Source: Leptobrachium leishanense
Lineage: Eukaryota > Chordata > Amphibia > Anura > Megophryidae
Length of the DNA stretch: 64,000 nt
Direction: 5' to 3'
Assembly: GCA_009667805.1 (NCBI GenBank)
Contig: RXON01001655.1
Location: forward strand, 1 to 64,000
The translations under genes and the position numbers were made by a program. How positions within the stretch are numbered: the stretch's first letter is position 1; every line of letters starts with the position of its first letter. Below, piece after piece: positions 46,549 to 58,463 of the stretch. The notes under the pieces are model-generated. The model did not search any database and was not told the origin of the DNA. It saw nothing but the letters and a program-made list of their open reading frames with translations.

Positions 46549-47722
46549 TGGGTTGATTTTAAGGTTTCATAATTTTAAATGTAACGAGGTGTGTTTTAGA
46601 TTTGCTGAACGCAGCTATACTGCTTTCTCACAAGCAGTTTGCGTTCAGTAATGAATTGGATACATTGTGTCAGAACCATGGACGGCTCCGAGTGAGTTTA
46701 GCCATGGTCCGGACTCCTGAAAGTGAAACATACTAGCAGGGTTATTCAAAGAGATCCGAATGGCTGGAGAAAGGTAACAGAATGCTGATTTTCAGCTTTT
46801 GGTTACCTTTCTTGGCCATTCGGCTATCCAGAGAGCAGGCAGTGCACCAAATCTTGACGAATTGCCTGCACATACGGTGCCTATTCGAGGGCAGTGAAAT
46901 CCCCATAGCTTCATCTATTCAGAGAGCAAAATCCAGCAGTGAAAAGTTGCCGAATTGCCCTGCCATTCGGTGGTTTCATGAGGCAGATTTATTCAGGCGA
47001 ATCCCATAGGCTTCAATGTTAAAAATATTCCCGTTTTAATTTAATATCTAATAAGCGGTTCATTATAAAATTCTGTAGTAAGATTTTTATTTAGATTTTG
47101 TAGGACCTTAATTTTTTTTTCAAAATCCCGAAAAATAAAGTTTAAAAATTCTCAAATGTTTGCTCTTTTTTCGGTAACAGCCCTTTTTAATTATTCATTG
47201 GACCTTATATGTAAATTTCAGAAATTTTTCGCTCAGTTTCTTTACAAACAGCGTTTCACTTTTCAAACATTCAAACAGTTTTTTTTTTTTCTTCACCTCC
47301 GTCTGTGGTGTCGGCTTTTTCCAGTGGCTGCGCTGCACGTGATCGGCTCCTGCTCAGGTTTTTACGGTGTCTTCGGCAGGTTAATGCAGTTTTTGGCGTG
47401 CATTCGCCGGGTAGGTTTGCGGCGGCTTTTCCGTGCACTTCGACGGCCCTGTGGTGCTTGAATACACTGCAGAGTCACTGAAATGGGATTGCCGAATCGC
47501 CCCGAATGGAAGAGAAAAAGTTACCGAACGTGCGGTGACTTCTTGATTTTCTTTGAATAACCCTGTAGATTTCACTTACAGGACCAAGGCTAAGGGTCGC
47601 TCGGAGCAGTCCATGGTTCTGACACATTGTATCCAATTCCTTGAATGCAAACGGATTGTAAGAATACTGTACAGCTGCGTTCAATAAAAAAATAAATTAT
47701 GAAACCTTAAGATCCCAAAAAA
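46549..47722. mobile_element. Inverted-repeat element split at its centre by MITE B3
   Basis: 46558-46736 and 47566-47712 are inverted copies: AAGGTTTCATAATTT, GAATTGGATACA, TGTCAGAACCATGGAC and AAGTGAAA(C/T) blocks. Removing B3 restores one palindromic element of about 340 bp. Non-coding. Confidence 0.7.
46737..47565 (+). mobile_element. MITE family B, copy B3 (complete)
   Basis: 829 bp, CAGGGTTATTCAAAGAGA to CTTTGAATAACCCTG, flanked by TAG (46734-46736 and 47566-47568). It has subterminal hairpin AAGGTAACAGAATGC / GGTTACCTTTC and serves as the reference copy for B1, B2 and B4. Its frames are not conserved. Confidence 0.82.
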
Positions 47723-47738
47723 AAAGGCAAAAAAATCC

Positions 47739-47960
47739 TGGGTGGAGCAGAGGTAACATCACTGCTCTGTAACTGGAGAGAGGCTGGAGACACAGGTTTG
47801 ATCCCGGCAAGAGCACCTCTCCAGTAAGTGTCCTTGGGCAAGACACCTAACAGTACACACTCGCCACCTAGGACATACTTGAAAATGAGAGAAATCTCAA
47901 TGTATCCTTCCTGGTAAAATCCTTTCTCAAAAAAAAAAACAAAAAAAAAAATTAAGTATA
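47739..47960 (+). repeat. tRNA-derived SINE
   Basis: A pol III A-box-like TGGAGCAGAGG at 47743-47753 and B box GGTTTGATCCC at 47795-47805 lie about 42 bp apart, as in a tRNA gene. A unique body follows, with the end CAATGTATCCTTCCTGGTAA and an A-rich tail. Reverse fragments of its 3' part occur at 1320, 40930 and 41375. It is not a working tRNA: the body does not continue into an acceptor stem and it ends in a poly(A)-like tail. Confidence 0.82.
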
Positions 47961-49440
47961 CACACACTTGCAAAAGCCTTAAGAAATATTTAATTTTTTT
48001 TTACATTGAAACCTATGGTGTAAAAAGCCATGTTTCTTTAAAGTTAAGTAAGGAGGCCATTTATCAACAGCTTGCACACTTGACAGAAAGATAATTATAC
48101 ATACACAATAATGGCAGCGCCGACAATGTTCTTAGGAATGATCGCTACAAGCTCTCACATGTGGTTCCGGTCTCAAACCACAACAAAATTACCATAGGCC
48201 AAAAGAAAATTATGGAGTGCAGCGGAGACAATGTTCCTGCCTTTAGATCTTGGGGCAAATGTCCTGGATCGTGAAGAATGCTTTAAGATGACCTCAGATA
48301 AAGAACATCATCGTGCGATATGATGAATAATATGTAAAATCCAAAGGGAAATCTATACGCTCACGTGTGATCGAGTTCTCCTGGCTCTGGAGGATATGCC
48401 TCGGGGTTGTTAACTGGCCACCCACTTGCCCTTCTGATACAATGGAACTTCAAACCTCAATTCTTGAGACCTTTAGATATGAAGAAGGAGCATAGCATAG
48501 ACCATAGCAAAATGGAAACAAGAAAATAGAGTAGAAAGGTACACACTTTGCGGGACCTAGCCTAGGTCCTTAGGGGTACAACTTTAAATAAAACCCCATG
48601 CAGTAAAGTAAAAATCCAAAACAATTTAATAGATTAAAACAATGAACAAAGAAAATGAATAAAAAAGGGAAATGTGACCTGTGATTCTTCAGCTGGTTAT
48701 AATAAACTTTAAACCAAAAAAAAAAATCCTGAAAAATAAGTACGGAGACTTTCATTTTATTAGTAAAGGTTTCCCATTCTGAAAGAAAAAATAAAAATAC
48801 AAAGCAATCCAAAATAAATCAAAACGTGAAAAAACGAAACTACAAAAGACCGAGAAAAAAAAAAAAAAAAAAGTCATGCACATCTATTTTGTATAGACTA
48901 CTGGCAACTTTTCTCCTAAACTATAGATCTAGAATTTTGCCATTTTGAGCATTTACAGAAAAGGACAAGTGATCAATAGTCAGACTTTAACCCCATACTG
49001 ACCAGGTGATTTTACCATTGTCCGAAAGTACCCACTGCTGTATTCAGATTTCTGTGCTGTTTGTGTTTAAGTCCAATTTTCCTCTTCATTAGAAGAAAAT
49101 GGTGCCCAGTGTTCCCGTGACATGAAATAAAGTCCTAACGTAGATGGATATTAGGTAATATTCACAATATGCAAAAATCGCATATTCAATGTTTTATGTC
49201 CAAATGTACTTCTAAACAAAAAAATGTGTACACAATAGTGAAGTCCTACAGTATATGACAATATAATCAAGACTAAATAGTAACACTTTTCTGAGCCTAA
49301 TAATGCTCGATGGTCTGGCTTGTGGGTGTTTTAGGTGGCTCATTCACTAGCCTGAAACAGTTCCACGACCCTCTGGGTCCAAGATGATGCTCCTTGATCA
49401 GAAAACATAGGGAGATGAGGACGTAGTAGAATTCGGTGTT
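47961..49440. other. No gene; unclassified and A/T-rich
   Basis: A small palindrome GGACCTAGCCTAGGTCC is at 48560-48576. Near 48870 ATGCACATCTATT resembles a hAT MITE end. The rest was not recognised. Confidence 0.35.
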
Positions 49441-49860
49441 GATATTTCCCAGATAGGAAGCAGTGTCACTAGCATACAACCTGAGATAATTGATATCCAG
49501 CGATCGATAAAACAGGGGGATTATTGGTCAGAGCAAAAATCAAAACCTTCAACACTAAACCGCGTTTCACCCATTCCTGGGCTTCAGTTAGAAACAAATC
49601 AAAAAGGCCTCCATTATGTTGTCCTATTCATACAAAGGAACTGCTGAAGTGGATGACACCGTGTCCATGTGTTCTGGGTCGTGTCAGCATTCTGGATGAC
49701 GTCACGTTTCTCCTATTGGCTGTGTGGCGAAATAAATGGATGCTTCCGCGTTCCACCGTGAAGCGCATCGGCAAGCGTCCTCTAGAGAAAATTTGGGACT
49801 GTCAGCCAAGCTTGGTATATAATAGCACGTCCCACTAAAAGCCAGTCTTTAAAGTTCTGG
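49441..49860 (-). mobile_element. PLE-like terminal-repeat fragment with degenerate hammerhead-like motif
   Basis: On the minus strand, CTGAAGCCCAGG-AATGGGTGAAAC-GCGG (49586-49558) has the layout CUGAnG, stem II (CCCA/TGGG), GAAAC, with A9 replaced by C, so catalysis is unlikely. Upstream on that strand is a CCAATAGGAGAAACGTGACG-type CCAAT-containing stretch, as expected for a PLE promoter region. No ORF. Identity as PLE is inferred from the motif only. Confidence 0.4.
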
Positions 49861-51416
49861 CACTCTTTAAAATAAACTTTTTTGGATACTAAATTGCAAC
49901 AGAGTAATAGACATGAGCCCAGCCACAAAAAAAAAAAAATTATAAAAAATGGATACTGATGTGTATATAAAGAAAAGTAAGGGTAGGATGAAAAGGAAAA
50001 AGAAAAACATAACAGCAGGCCCTGACCCAGGCCAAAGAGCGGAAGGAAAAGAAAAAAAAAAAACGAACATTAGAAAATGTTAATATATCCAAATATCATA
50101 AGCTTCCTCAGTGATGGAGACATCACAGTCCTGCGTCCATCCACGGTCCAAGTTTTATAATAGGATGGTGACGAGTGGCAGACAAGGGCCGTCAATTCAT
50201 CCATTATTTTCGTATCCCTAATCTTAATGTAAACTTTGCCTCCACGTTTCAGCCACCGCTCTTCGAGCTGCGAGTGTAATCTTAGGTAAGATCGGGGACT
50301 GGTCTGTACATAAGGAAAGCCCATGGGTCCATAGGTACGGTTTTATTAAATACAGAAAACTGATTTTGGTCCAAGATTCAGGATATACTAACAATAAATG
50401 GGCAAGTCCACCACATGATCGTATGAACCCTGCATTTGACATAACTGCCAGCAGACATCAGAACATCCTGGTTCATAGGAGCTAATTGAGTAGGTTTTAT
50501 ATACCAACACAGTTTTAAAATCGCCTGCTCCTGCAGTGAGGTACAAATGGAAACTGAACTTGATATTTCCCAGATATCCATCCAGTCCTGTGTCCAACGT
50601 GTCACCTGTATCAGACTCCCAGGCTTGAATATAAAAAAAGGTAAATCCTTCCAATCTGACAATGAAGTGAGCAATTGATAAAGAGGATAGAAGACCTCGT
50701 GGGTGTATCTCTGCAAAGGCGTTCAAAGGACATCTCAGATAATGCTGCAGCCTTAACGTGAGGACGGGTTGCATAAGATTTTATTTGTAGGAGAGGCTGA
50801 AGTCCGGCGGAAACTGTAGCAAAGTTCCTTTTGGATAAAGATGATACAGCCTGCACACATCTGAGTCCAAAATATATTTTAAAGGGCCACATAAGTCCAG
50901 GAGTAAAGTCCTTAGTGCCAAAAATTGAGACATTGAGGAGGGGAGGGATGTCAGATTGCACTTTATTGCCAATTTATGCCAAAATCGCAAGGAATTTAAT
51001 ATTGCCGGGCACGATGGGGTAAGTTCAGGTCGATGTTCTCTGCGGAACCATATCCAATGTTGTAACACATTTGGAAGTCTACCCAGCGACGGGCACCCTT
51101 TGGGAGGTGCCACGCAACCAATTGTGCCAATTGGGCAGCATAAGAAAGAAGAGAGTGCAATCCCAAGCCCAAACTTTTTTGGTCAGTAAAGTGTGATGTG
51201 CCACCGTCTACGTTTTCCAGCCCATACAAAGCTATCAATAGAAGTTGCAGTAAGGTAAAGTCCTCAGGAATTAATGCTATTGGTAAGGTTTGAAAAGTAT
51301 AAAAAAAGGTGAGGGAGAATATTCATTTTGATACAATTAACCCTACCTACCCATGAAATCATACCTATCAACATTCCAAATCTTTGACGCCAAGAGGTGT
51401 ATAATTTGCTACATAA
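49861..51416 (-). pseudogene. L1/Tx1-like LINE ORF2, C-terminal end
   Basis: Minus-strand frames spell the conserved C-terminal part of an L1/Tx1-type ORF2: YAAQLAQLVAWHLPKGARRW (~51150), IYFGLRCVQAVSS, a Cys/His region CWQLC...GSYDHVVDLP (~50450), then LPKITLAARRAVAETWRQ (~50260), KIMDELTALV and a stop near 50070. 49861-50069 would be the 3' UTR, pyrimidine-rich on the minus strand. Several frameshifts and a 5' truncation mean only about the last third of ORF2 is present. The A run at 51415-51439 on the + strand is not the LINE tail, because it lies at the 5' side. Confidence 0.75.
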
Positions 51417-51442
51417 AAAAAAAAAAAAAAAAAAAAAAAGAG

Positions 51443-54400
51443 TAGGGATGAGCTGTTCGGTTCGATGTGTTCGGAGTTCGATTCAAACATCACCAGTATG
51501 TTCGCGAACTTCGAACATTTCCGCGTGTTCGCAGCATGTCTGTCAACAATGCACTTTTCCACTGGCCTGAAGCTTGTAATGGGCTACAGCCTGCACCTGA
51601 CCACAGTTTAGGTGCAAGACTATGGGCAAAATTTGCCCAATCATGGGCCGACAGAGCTAAATCCCGCAGCACACTATAGAAGGCTTTGTGGAGCCTTCAG
51701 CACGTGTTTTTTTGAGAGGAGATTGTGTTAGTGTGTGTTCTCACTGCCAGTCAGGCACGAGCTATGGGGGGGGGGGTCTCACTTCAACAAAATATCTGGG
51801 AATTGTTCTAATCTTTGTGTTCTCACTGCCACCAACTATTTTGGGGGTCAGTCATTTCTACAAAACATCTGGGAATTGTTGTAATCTGTTCTCACTGCCA
51901 TCCATCAGGGGTCTCAGATTTATAAAAGAGGTTTCTGGGAATTTTAATCTGTCTTGTCACTGGCTGCCAACTATCAGGGTGTCTCACTGAGTTATACCAG
52001 AGTTCTGGAAATGTTATACCAGAGTTGAATCAGAGTTCTGTATATATTTAATCTATGTATCACTCACCATGTCAGAAAGACCAAAAAAGGACAGGCAGAC
52101 GCTCCCAGACACAGATAAGAGGGCAAGCAGTCTGTGTCGGGAGGCTGTGCCTCTGGTCGATGTGGACATGGTGCATCCTCTGCAGGGGCACGCTTTTTCT
52201 AACTGGTGCTGGCCGTCTTAAGCAGCAGCAACATAGAGGATTTGGTGGATTGGCTAACCAGGCCATCCTCATCCTCCCAGTCCTCTGCCAGCCAGGCTTC
52301 TAGTGCTTTACAGTCCACCTCAGCTGCCAAAGCATCTAATGCAGCCTCCATGTCCACAGCTACTCCTGCCGTCGCCTCACTATCACACACGGAGGAGTCA
52401 GCTGAATTGTTTGACTACAATGACATGCTGCTTGAGGATGCGCAGCAACTACAGTGCTCTGATTCAATCTCTGAGGTTGAGGAAGGGAGTATAATGAACC
52501 TAGGGGAAGGGGGTGTCAGTGATGACACACAAATAACTGGCACTCCTGTTGCTGCAGCATACTGCCAAGTTGGCTCCAGTGACGAGGAGATAGGGGGGTG
52601 ATGACAATGAGGTCACTGACTCCACCTGGGTGCCTGATTGAACAGAGGAGTCAAGTGAGGAGGAGGAGGCACAAACACGCAGCACAATGTCCTCTATGAC
52701 CAACCGTTGAACTAGCCAGTCCAAGGCATCAGATGTCAGAGCTGCTCAGGTGCAAAGCGCTGTTGTCTCAAAGCACACATCCGGGAACTCTGCCTGGGAG
52801 TTCTTTAAGAAAAGTGCAGCAGACCCCACTATTGCCATTTGTAATCTATGTCAGATGAGGATCAAGCATGGGAAAGACACCGGACGCTTGGGTACCACGT
52901 GCTAGAGGCGACATGACCACCTGCTACGCATCCCGTTGGCGCAACACTTTGCGTAGGTCCTCCTCACCTGTCTACCCCCAAAATATGTCCTGCCATGTCA
53001 TTGACTCCAACCTCTACTGACAGCGATGATGCTACAGTAATGGATGTACCAGGCCCTTCCTCACAATGTGACAGCATCCCATCAGCTGAAGATTTACGCA
53101 GTCTGATTCCGTCGCCCCAGCTGCTGCAGCGTATGAAAAAAAAATATAGTCCCAACCATCCCCTAGCACGGCGTCTAAATGCCAATTTAGCAAAATTACT
53201 TGCATTGCAGCTGCTGCCTTTCCAGCTGGTGGACTGCTTCCTTCCGTGAATTTGCTGTACCACAGTGGCAGGTTCCCTCCCTCACCAGAAAAGTCTGCAG
53301 CCACTTCAGACGGTCATTCCCAGCAAGTGTTCGCCTGGCAGAAATTCAAAGAATTCCACCTTCCCACAAACCATCTGATCTGTGACATGCCCACCAGGTG
53401 GAACTCGACATTAGCAATTCTGCAGCGTCTGCACAAGCAGCAGAGGGCCATCAATGAGTACCTGTGTGAGTATGGCACAAGGACAGGTTCAGGTCAACTT
53501 GGTTTCCCCCCACCCCGCAGTGGCTGATGATCAAGGATGCGTGCACTGTACTGTCACTATTTGAGGCGACAACGAGGATGGTGAGCAGGGACAGTGCATG
53601 CATCAGTGACAATTCCTTTAGTGTTCCTGCTGGAGCGCACTCTTTAGGGAATTATAGATGTGGCACAAGAAGCAGAACAGCAGGAGGAAGAGGAGGCCTT
53701 CACTAGCTCTCAAGGCCCCAGTCTTTCCACAGACAGCATTCCTGCGGGTCCTCAGATCAGACAGGAGGAAGATGAGGAGGAATATTTAAGTTGTGGGGGC
53801 ATTGAAGGTGGCGATTCCTCAAGGGAGGGTTTTGTGTCCCCAGAAACCCAAGGACTAGTACATGGCTGGGAGGAGGAAGTGCATGATGAGGTCATCCTCA
53901 TTGACCAGGAAGACTTGGAAGCTAAGGCCACCTCCAACCTACGCTGCATGGGCTCCCTTATCCTGCAAAGCCTGCTAAAGGACCCCAGGATTCGTGCTTT
54001 CAAGGAGAGGGATCATTACTGGTTGGCAAGCCTTCTTGATCCACGATACAAGGGTAAGGTTGCAGAGCTCAACCTGCCCGCACAGAGGGAGCACAGGATG
54101 AAAAAAACTGGAGGACGCTCTAAAGCAACACTTGTGTAACACCTTTCTAGACACTGGTAGGTTACCAACCATATGGTGCAGGACTATCTAGGGGCAAGGG
54201 CAGATCTGGATACCTTTCCAGCAGATGATCCACTGGCTTACTGGGTGCTGAGATTGGATCACTGGCCAGAATTTAGCCAATATGCTATGCAGCTACTAGG
54301 TTGCCCTTCATCCAGCATGCTTTCTGAAAGGACGTTCAGTGCCACTGGAGGTTTTGTCAGACAAAAGAGTGCATCTGATGCTGTAGACCAGCTGACATTT

Positions 54401-55121
54401 ATAAAAATGAATCAGTCATGGATCAGCAGCGATCACTCCCCTGATGCTGATGTAACTGAATAGATCGGGATCTCTTCTGCATTCCCAAAACCTCCACCAC
54501 GGCACAATACCACAGAGGGGTTACGGCGTGAAGGCACTAGCAGGGCACCAAAGGCCCCATTTTAATGCACCTGTTCCTTTAATCCAAAGCCTGTATAAAT
54601 TTCACCATAATTTAGCCAACAAAATCACTAAACTTGTTCTGCGTGTCCTAAAGTGTCTTTTCATACAGGCTGCCGCCCCAAGCAGTTGTTTATGAATAGA
54701 TTAAAACCATTTACCGTCATTTGAAATGTCATTTTTTTCTTTTGAAATGTTTCTATACAGCCGACAAATCCGCCACTTCACGGGCAAGTTATGGGGACCT
54801 CCTAGGCACGATATTTGAAGGAATTTCTCATTTTTATTCTTAACCTTTATTTCATATAAAAATAAAAAAAATAAAAAAAAAATTTAAAAAAAAAATGTTC
54901 CTTTAAAAACATTTTTTTTTTAAAAAAACGTTGTCCTTGTTTCCTGTCCCCCAGGGCACTACCCGGAACCCATATACCTTTTATGGCAAATATCTTGCAC
55001 GTATGCCCTCTTGCAGGGCACTCTAAAAATCGAACGTTTGAGTCCCATTGACTTGCATTGAGTTTGGATCGTGTTAGTGTTCGAATGCGAACCAAACACG
55101 GGGGTGTTCAGCTCATCCCTA
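51443..55121 (+). mobile_element. BED-finger hAT transposon, copy 2 (both ends present)
   Basis: Runs from TAGGGATGAGCTGTTCGG to GTTCAGCTCATCCCTA (3,679 bp), with inverted repeats of about 12 bp plus further TTCG/CGAA-rich subterminal sequence. A convincing 8-bp target duplication was not seen (left flank is an A run). Its 3' ~480 bp is the source of the MITEs at 11820 and 28210. It lacks the insertions present in copy 1 but has an internal deletion in the transposase. Confidence 0.9.
52069..54463 (+). pseudogene. hAT transposase, copy 2, internally deleted
   Basis: Starts at ATG 52069 (MSERPKK). The BED finger is better kept than in copy 1: AWEFFKKSAADPTIAICNLC (52790-52850), then GRLGTTC and the RRHMTTC end with a frameshift. 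After FAVPQWQVP the sequence jumps to RKVCSHFRRSFPASV at 53270-53290. Relative to copy 1 about 0.6 kb is missing, taking the LDTWSSKHGQGRY and HVPCLAHILN parts of the catalytic core. It resumes with CDMPTRWNSTLAILQRLHKQ, ERDHYWLASLLDPRY, MLSERTFSATGGFV and a stop at 54461-54463. It cannot be an active enzyme but retains DNA-binding and dimerisation parts. Confidence 0.88.
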
Positions 55122-55477
55122 ATGGGGACATGTGTGATATTGTAAGTATATGCACTTTATAACAATGTTGAGGCAAGTGAAGGAGGTTGTGGTTTGACTA
55201 TTACTGATATTCGCTTTTTAAAGGTGAAATACATTGTTATGTAGCAATTCCCTGCTGTGATCCAAAGAATATGCGATCGGATATTATGCCTTTAGATTGC
55301 ACGCAGAAAACTGAAGAGACTCTGGAACGTAAACTGAAAAGGACGAAAGAACATGTGGCTGGAGGTCTTCTGTGGAACTGTAATTGATATGCATGCTGAA
55401 TATGAGACAGATGTACGCTATGGTAGATAATTTCTTGACCATTTATAGTCGCACTATGGAAAGGAGTTTATTTCAGA

Positions 55478-55514
55478 CTGAGGAAGCCTACAGAGGGTGT
55501 AGGCGAAACGGGTT
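55478..55514 (+). ncRNA. Hammerhead-ribozyme-like core without stem I
   Basis: CUGAGGA (55478-55484), an extra A (55485), stem II GCCUAC/GUAGGC (55486-55491 and 55499-55504), GAAAC (55505-55509) and GGGUU (55510-55514), with a possible GUU cleavage triplet. The bases on either side do not pair into a stem I, so it is probably a decayed copy. The extra base lies at the same core position as in 24734-24775. Confidence 0.4.
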
Positions 55515-55576
55515 TGGAGAAGTATTTTATTGTTTATATATATATATGATATGATTTTATGGAATAAAGCCTTTTA

Positions 55577-56001
55577 GGCTAGGGTCAGACTGAGGCAGTG
55601 CGAACGCGCGTTCTGGCGCACTTAATCACGGCCGTGCTAGCAGCAGATGCCGGGCAATGACGGCCAATATACGAAGTACGGTCGCACAAAAGTCCGGCTG
55701 CGCAACGCAAGTGGAAAATGAACGCATTTTTTCGAGAACGTTAAACCACTAGTACTGACGTACAGAGTGCGCTGCGTCCGCTAGCGGCGTGTGTGCGTGA
55801 ATTGGAGACATCAGACGCTGCTAATGTCCGGCCAACATAACGTCCAGATGCAAGAAGTGTTTTATTGATGATCCGTACAAAATCACGGATGAAACTGCGC
55901 ATAGTATGACCGCTATTGCGTATTCCGTGAAAAAATACGTCCATTCTTCGAACGCACATTTTCACGGACAACGTGAAAAATGCGTTAGTCTGACCCTAGC
56001 C
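55577..56001. mobile_element. Harbinger-type MITE family M, copy M6
   Basis: GGCTAGGGTCAGAC and GTCTGACCCTAGCC ends flanked by TTA (55574-55576 and 56002-56004). 425 bp. Confidence 0.92.
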
Positions 56002-56570
56002 TTAGAGTGACATCTGAGCGCCGCTCAAATTTTCCCACTGGCAAGGAGACACCACGAACAAAAACCCAAGAGTACAGATATAGAAGCTGAACTTACCTGA
56101 CCAGGTTTACCAAATGCCTATATACTGAGCCACTTACAAAGAGGCTCAGCAGGTTGTGAGTATGAATACTGTATATTTCATGTTCTATTGAGGATATGAC
56201 GGATTTCTGCGCAATGGAGATCTCTCTTCCCTTAAGCAACAAGACTGTTACAGACTGAAGACCTGGCATTGGAGGCTCGTGTGATTGGGGAGTGACCCCC
56301 CCCTAGCGGTCAAGAGGCCCATTATTAGAGCCGAGTGGGGCTCTTGTGAGTTAGCATCTAGACCAATTTTTTCTTCTACCATTGTCCTGTAAATTTTAAA
56401 ACGGTATTGCACTGGAGTCTTTATTATTAGGTCAATTATGATATATAAAATAAGGTCCTTTACATAAAGCACCAAAGAAAGAAATTCCCACCAGATAAGT
56501 GTTGGACATTTATATTTTGCGCTTACACCGGGACTAGTGCCCAATTGTTGAACTGGGACCCATAGCCTCA

Positions 56571-58463
56571 ACCCCTCTACTTATCCCTATATCCTTAAGC
56601 ATCAGGCTTAATAGCACCACCCCTCACTATTCATGCGATATCCACATACTCAACACGCCAACATATTTGCCATGGATCACACCATCAATTTACAGTGCGG
56701 ACACTCCGCTTTCTATAAGTGTACGAATGTCAGTATGCCATCAGAGTTGTACAAATGAAACCCGATGAACACACGTCTGTATGATCCATCAGAATCTGAA
56801 ATTTAGTCCTAATATATATACTCCTATATATAGTCTAAATAGACTACGGCTGTATATATAGTCTCCTCCACATAGGGACTGTGAATAAGTGTCAGACACC
56901 ATGTAACTCAAAGTATGCCACCCCTACGATAGTGTTTCTTCAGACTGCTCATTAAAGCACTGCATTCAGGAACCAGCCACTATATCAACTGCTCCATTGC
57001 AGGGCACGGGACACTCTTCCAGATCCACTACACGCATGTGCCAATTCCCTCGTAACCATGAGAACAGAGAAAATGAGGAATCCATGACGCTGATGACGGG
57101 ATCATGTGATGCCTGCAAACCAATGGGAGCCACATAAAAATGCAGCTTTTTTTTAGAAAGGCACAGTAAACAAAGCATAACACGAATCCCACTGATGAAG
57201 CGGTAATGATACGGCTTACCCTGAAGAAAAAAAAATAATGTATTTAAATATGAGGAAATGTTCCACACTACGAATAACTCGCTGTGCCAGTTCTGATCCG
57301 TGGGAAGGTTGGAAATCATTTATCTCGTCTGGTAAATTGATACAAGTTGTACTGCCATGTAGTGCTGTAGTGCTACCATGTGTTTTGTTTGTTCCTTGAC
57401 ATTAGAAAATTGAGTCAGCACATGTAGTTTTCAGACCCACCCTGAAGCTTAGTTTTGATCTGTCAAATACAAATGCCGCCATATTGTGGCAATGTATTCT
57501 ATTAAAAAAGTTCTTTATGAAAAAAATATGGTGAAATGCATTTGGGACTTATTTTTACAATTTTATATTGGTCCCCGCCGATTTATTGCAAGGAAACTTT
57601 CAACATCCCCCATCTGCCCCCCCCCTTCCTTGACAGCTGTATTACCCCCAGGAAGACCTCTGGAATCAGAAGGATCACTTAGTTAGGTACTAGCATACTG
57701 GAGCTACGAGGGGTGGGGGGGGGGGTTGCCTTTATGGACCTACATGCAACACCTTTGAGCCTTAACGTGGAAGGCTCAAAACTGAGTACCAACTTTTTAA
57801 ACCGTTCTTTCTCTAGTTATTTGAATGTTACTTACACCATAGTCTGTTTTGCCTCTCCTAGTTTACATCTAGAAGGAAAACGTGAAATGCTACAACCATA
57901 TACATCAAGCTGTGAATACACACCCACTGCTTTAGGACACCTTAAGGAACAATCTGCATCTCTAGCGGTTCCCATGAGACTGTCTTGCCCTCATAAATCC
58001 AACCCTGTGGACATACTAAGCAGATCCATCCATGCAGACTTGGTCAGAGTGCTCTGTGCATTGGGATACATCCCAAATCACACTTACTGATATAGCACAT
58101 AAGATTCACCTTCCAGATGCAGTAATCCATATAACCACTAGAGGGAGCGATCACACCATTTATGCCTAGGTGTCTCACAGCACAACTACATCTACACACT
58201 GCGATTTCTGTTTTAGAGACCCGTGCAATCCCTGATTCTTGATTAAGCCGCCAGAGGGCAACAGTGCGCATTTGATTTAAAAAGAAAACTACATAAAGTT
58301 TTTTTTTTTTTGCACACTGCGTTTCGATTGTACGCCTATATGAAGTTGATAAATCAGGACTATAGTCACATACAGTCATATACCATTATGCCACGGGAGA
58401 TCCCTTCCATGCACAAACTCCTTTAAGTAGAAGCAGAACACTACCCATTCCATCTCCCACTTA
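56571..58463. other. No gene identified; possible PLE remnant at 56940-57340
   Basis: Near 57060-57220 GCAAACCAATGGGAG and, further on, CTGATGAAGCGG occur in the order seen around other PLE-like fragments, but no GAAAC follows. The 125-codon frame at 57713-58090 has no known domain. Palindromic TATATATAG words occur at 56810-56860. Confidence 0.3.

Larger units (their letters stand above)
55130..56570 (+). mobile_element. PLE-like terminal-repeat fragment, split by MITE M6
   Basis: Contains a hammerhead-like motif at 55478-55514 and, after M6, a non-coding stretch with CAGGTTGTGAGTATGAATAC and CTGCGCAATGGAG, resembling 16380-16450 next to the PLE reverse transcriptase. No coding capacity. 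Assignment rests on the motif and weak similarity. Confidence 0.4.

Noticed and set aside
47739..47820. Functional tRNA gene
   Set aside because: A and B boxes are present but the ends do not pair as an acceptor stem and the unit continues into a SINE body with an A-rich tail.
51415..51442. Poly(A) tail of the adjacent LINE
   Set aside because: The LINE is read on the minus strand, so its tail would be a T run at its other end; this A run lies at the truncated 5' side.
57193..57225. Possible hammerhead near CTGATGAAGCGG
   Set aside because: The GAAAC half of the core is missing and no stem II forms.
57713..58090. 125-codon frame as an upstream exon of the POU gene
   Set aside because: No similarity to the first POU-specific helices and no suitable splice donor in phase was recognised.
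58296..58330. Minus-strand GAAACGCAGTG with an upstream CTGAT as hammerhead
   Set aside because: The core lacks the GA after CUGAN and the intervening stem is too irregular.
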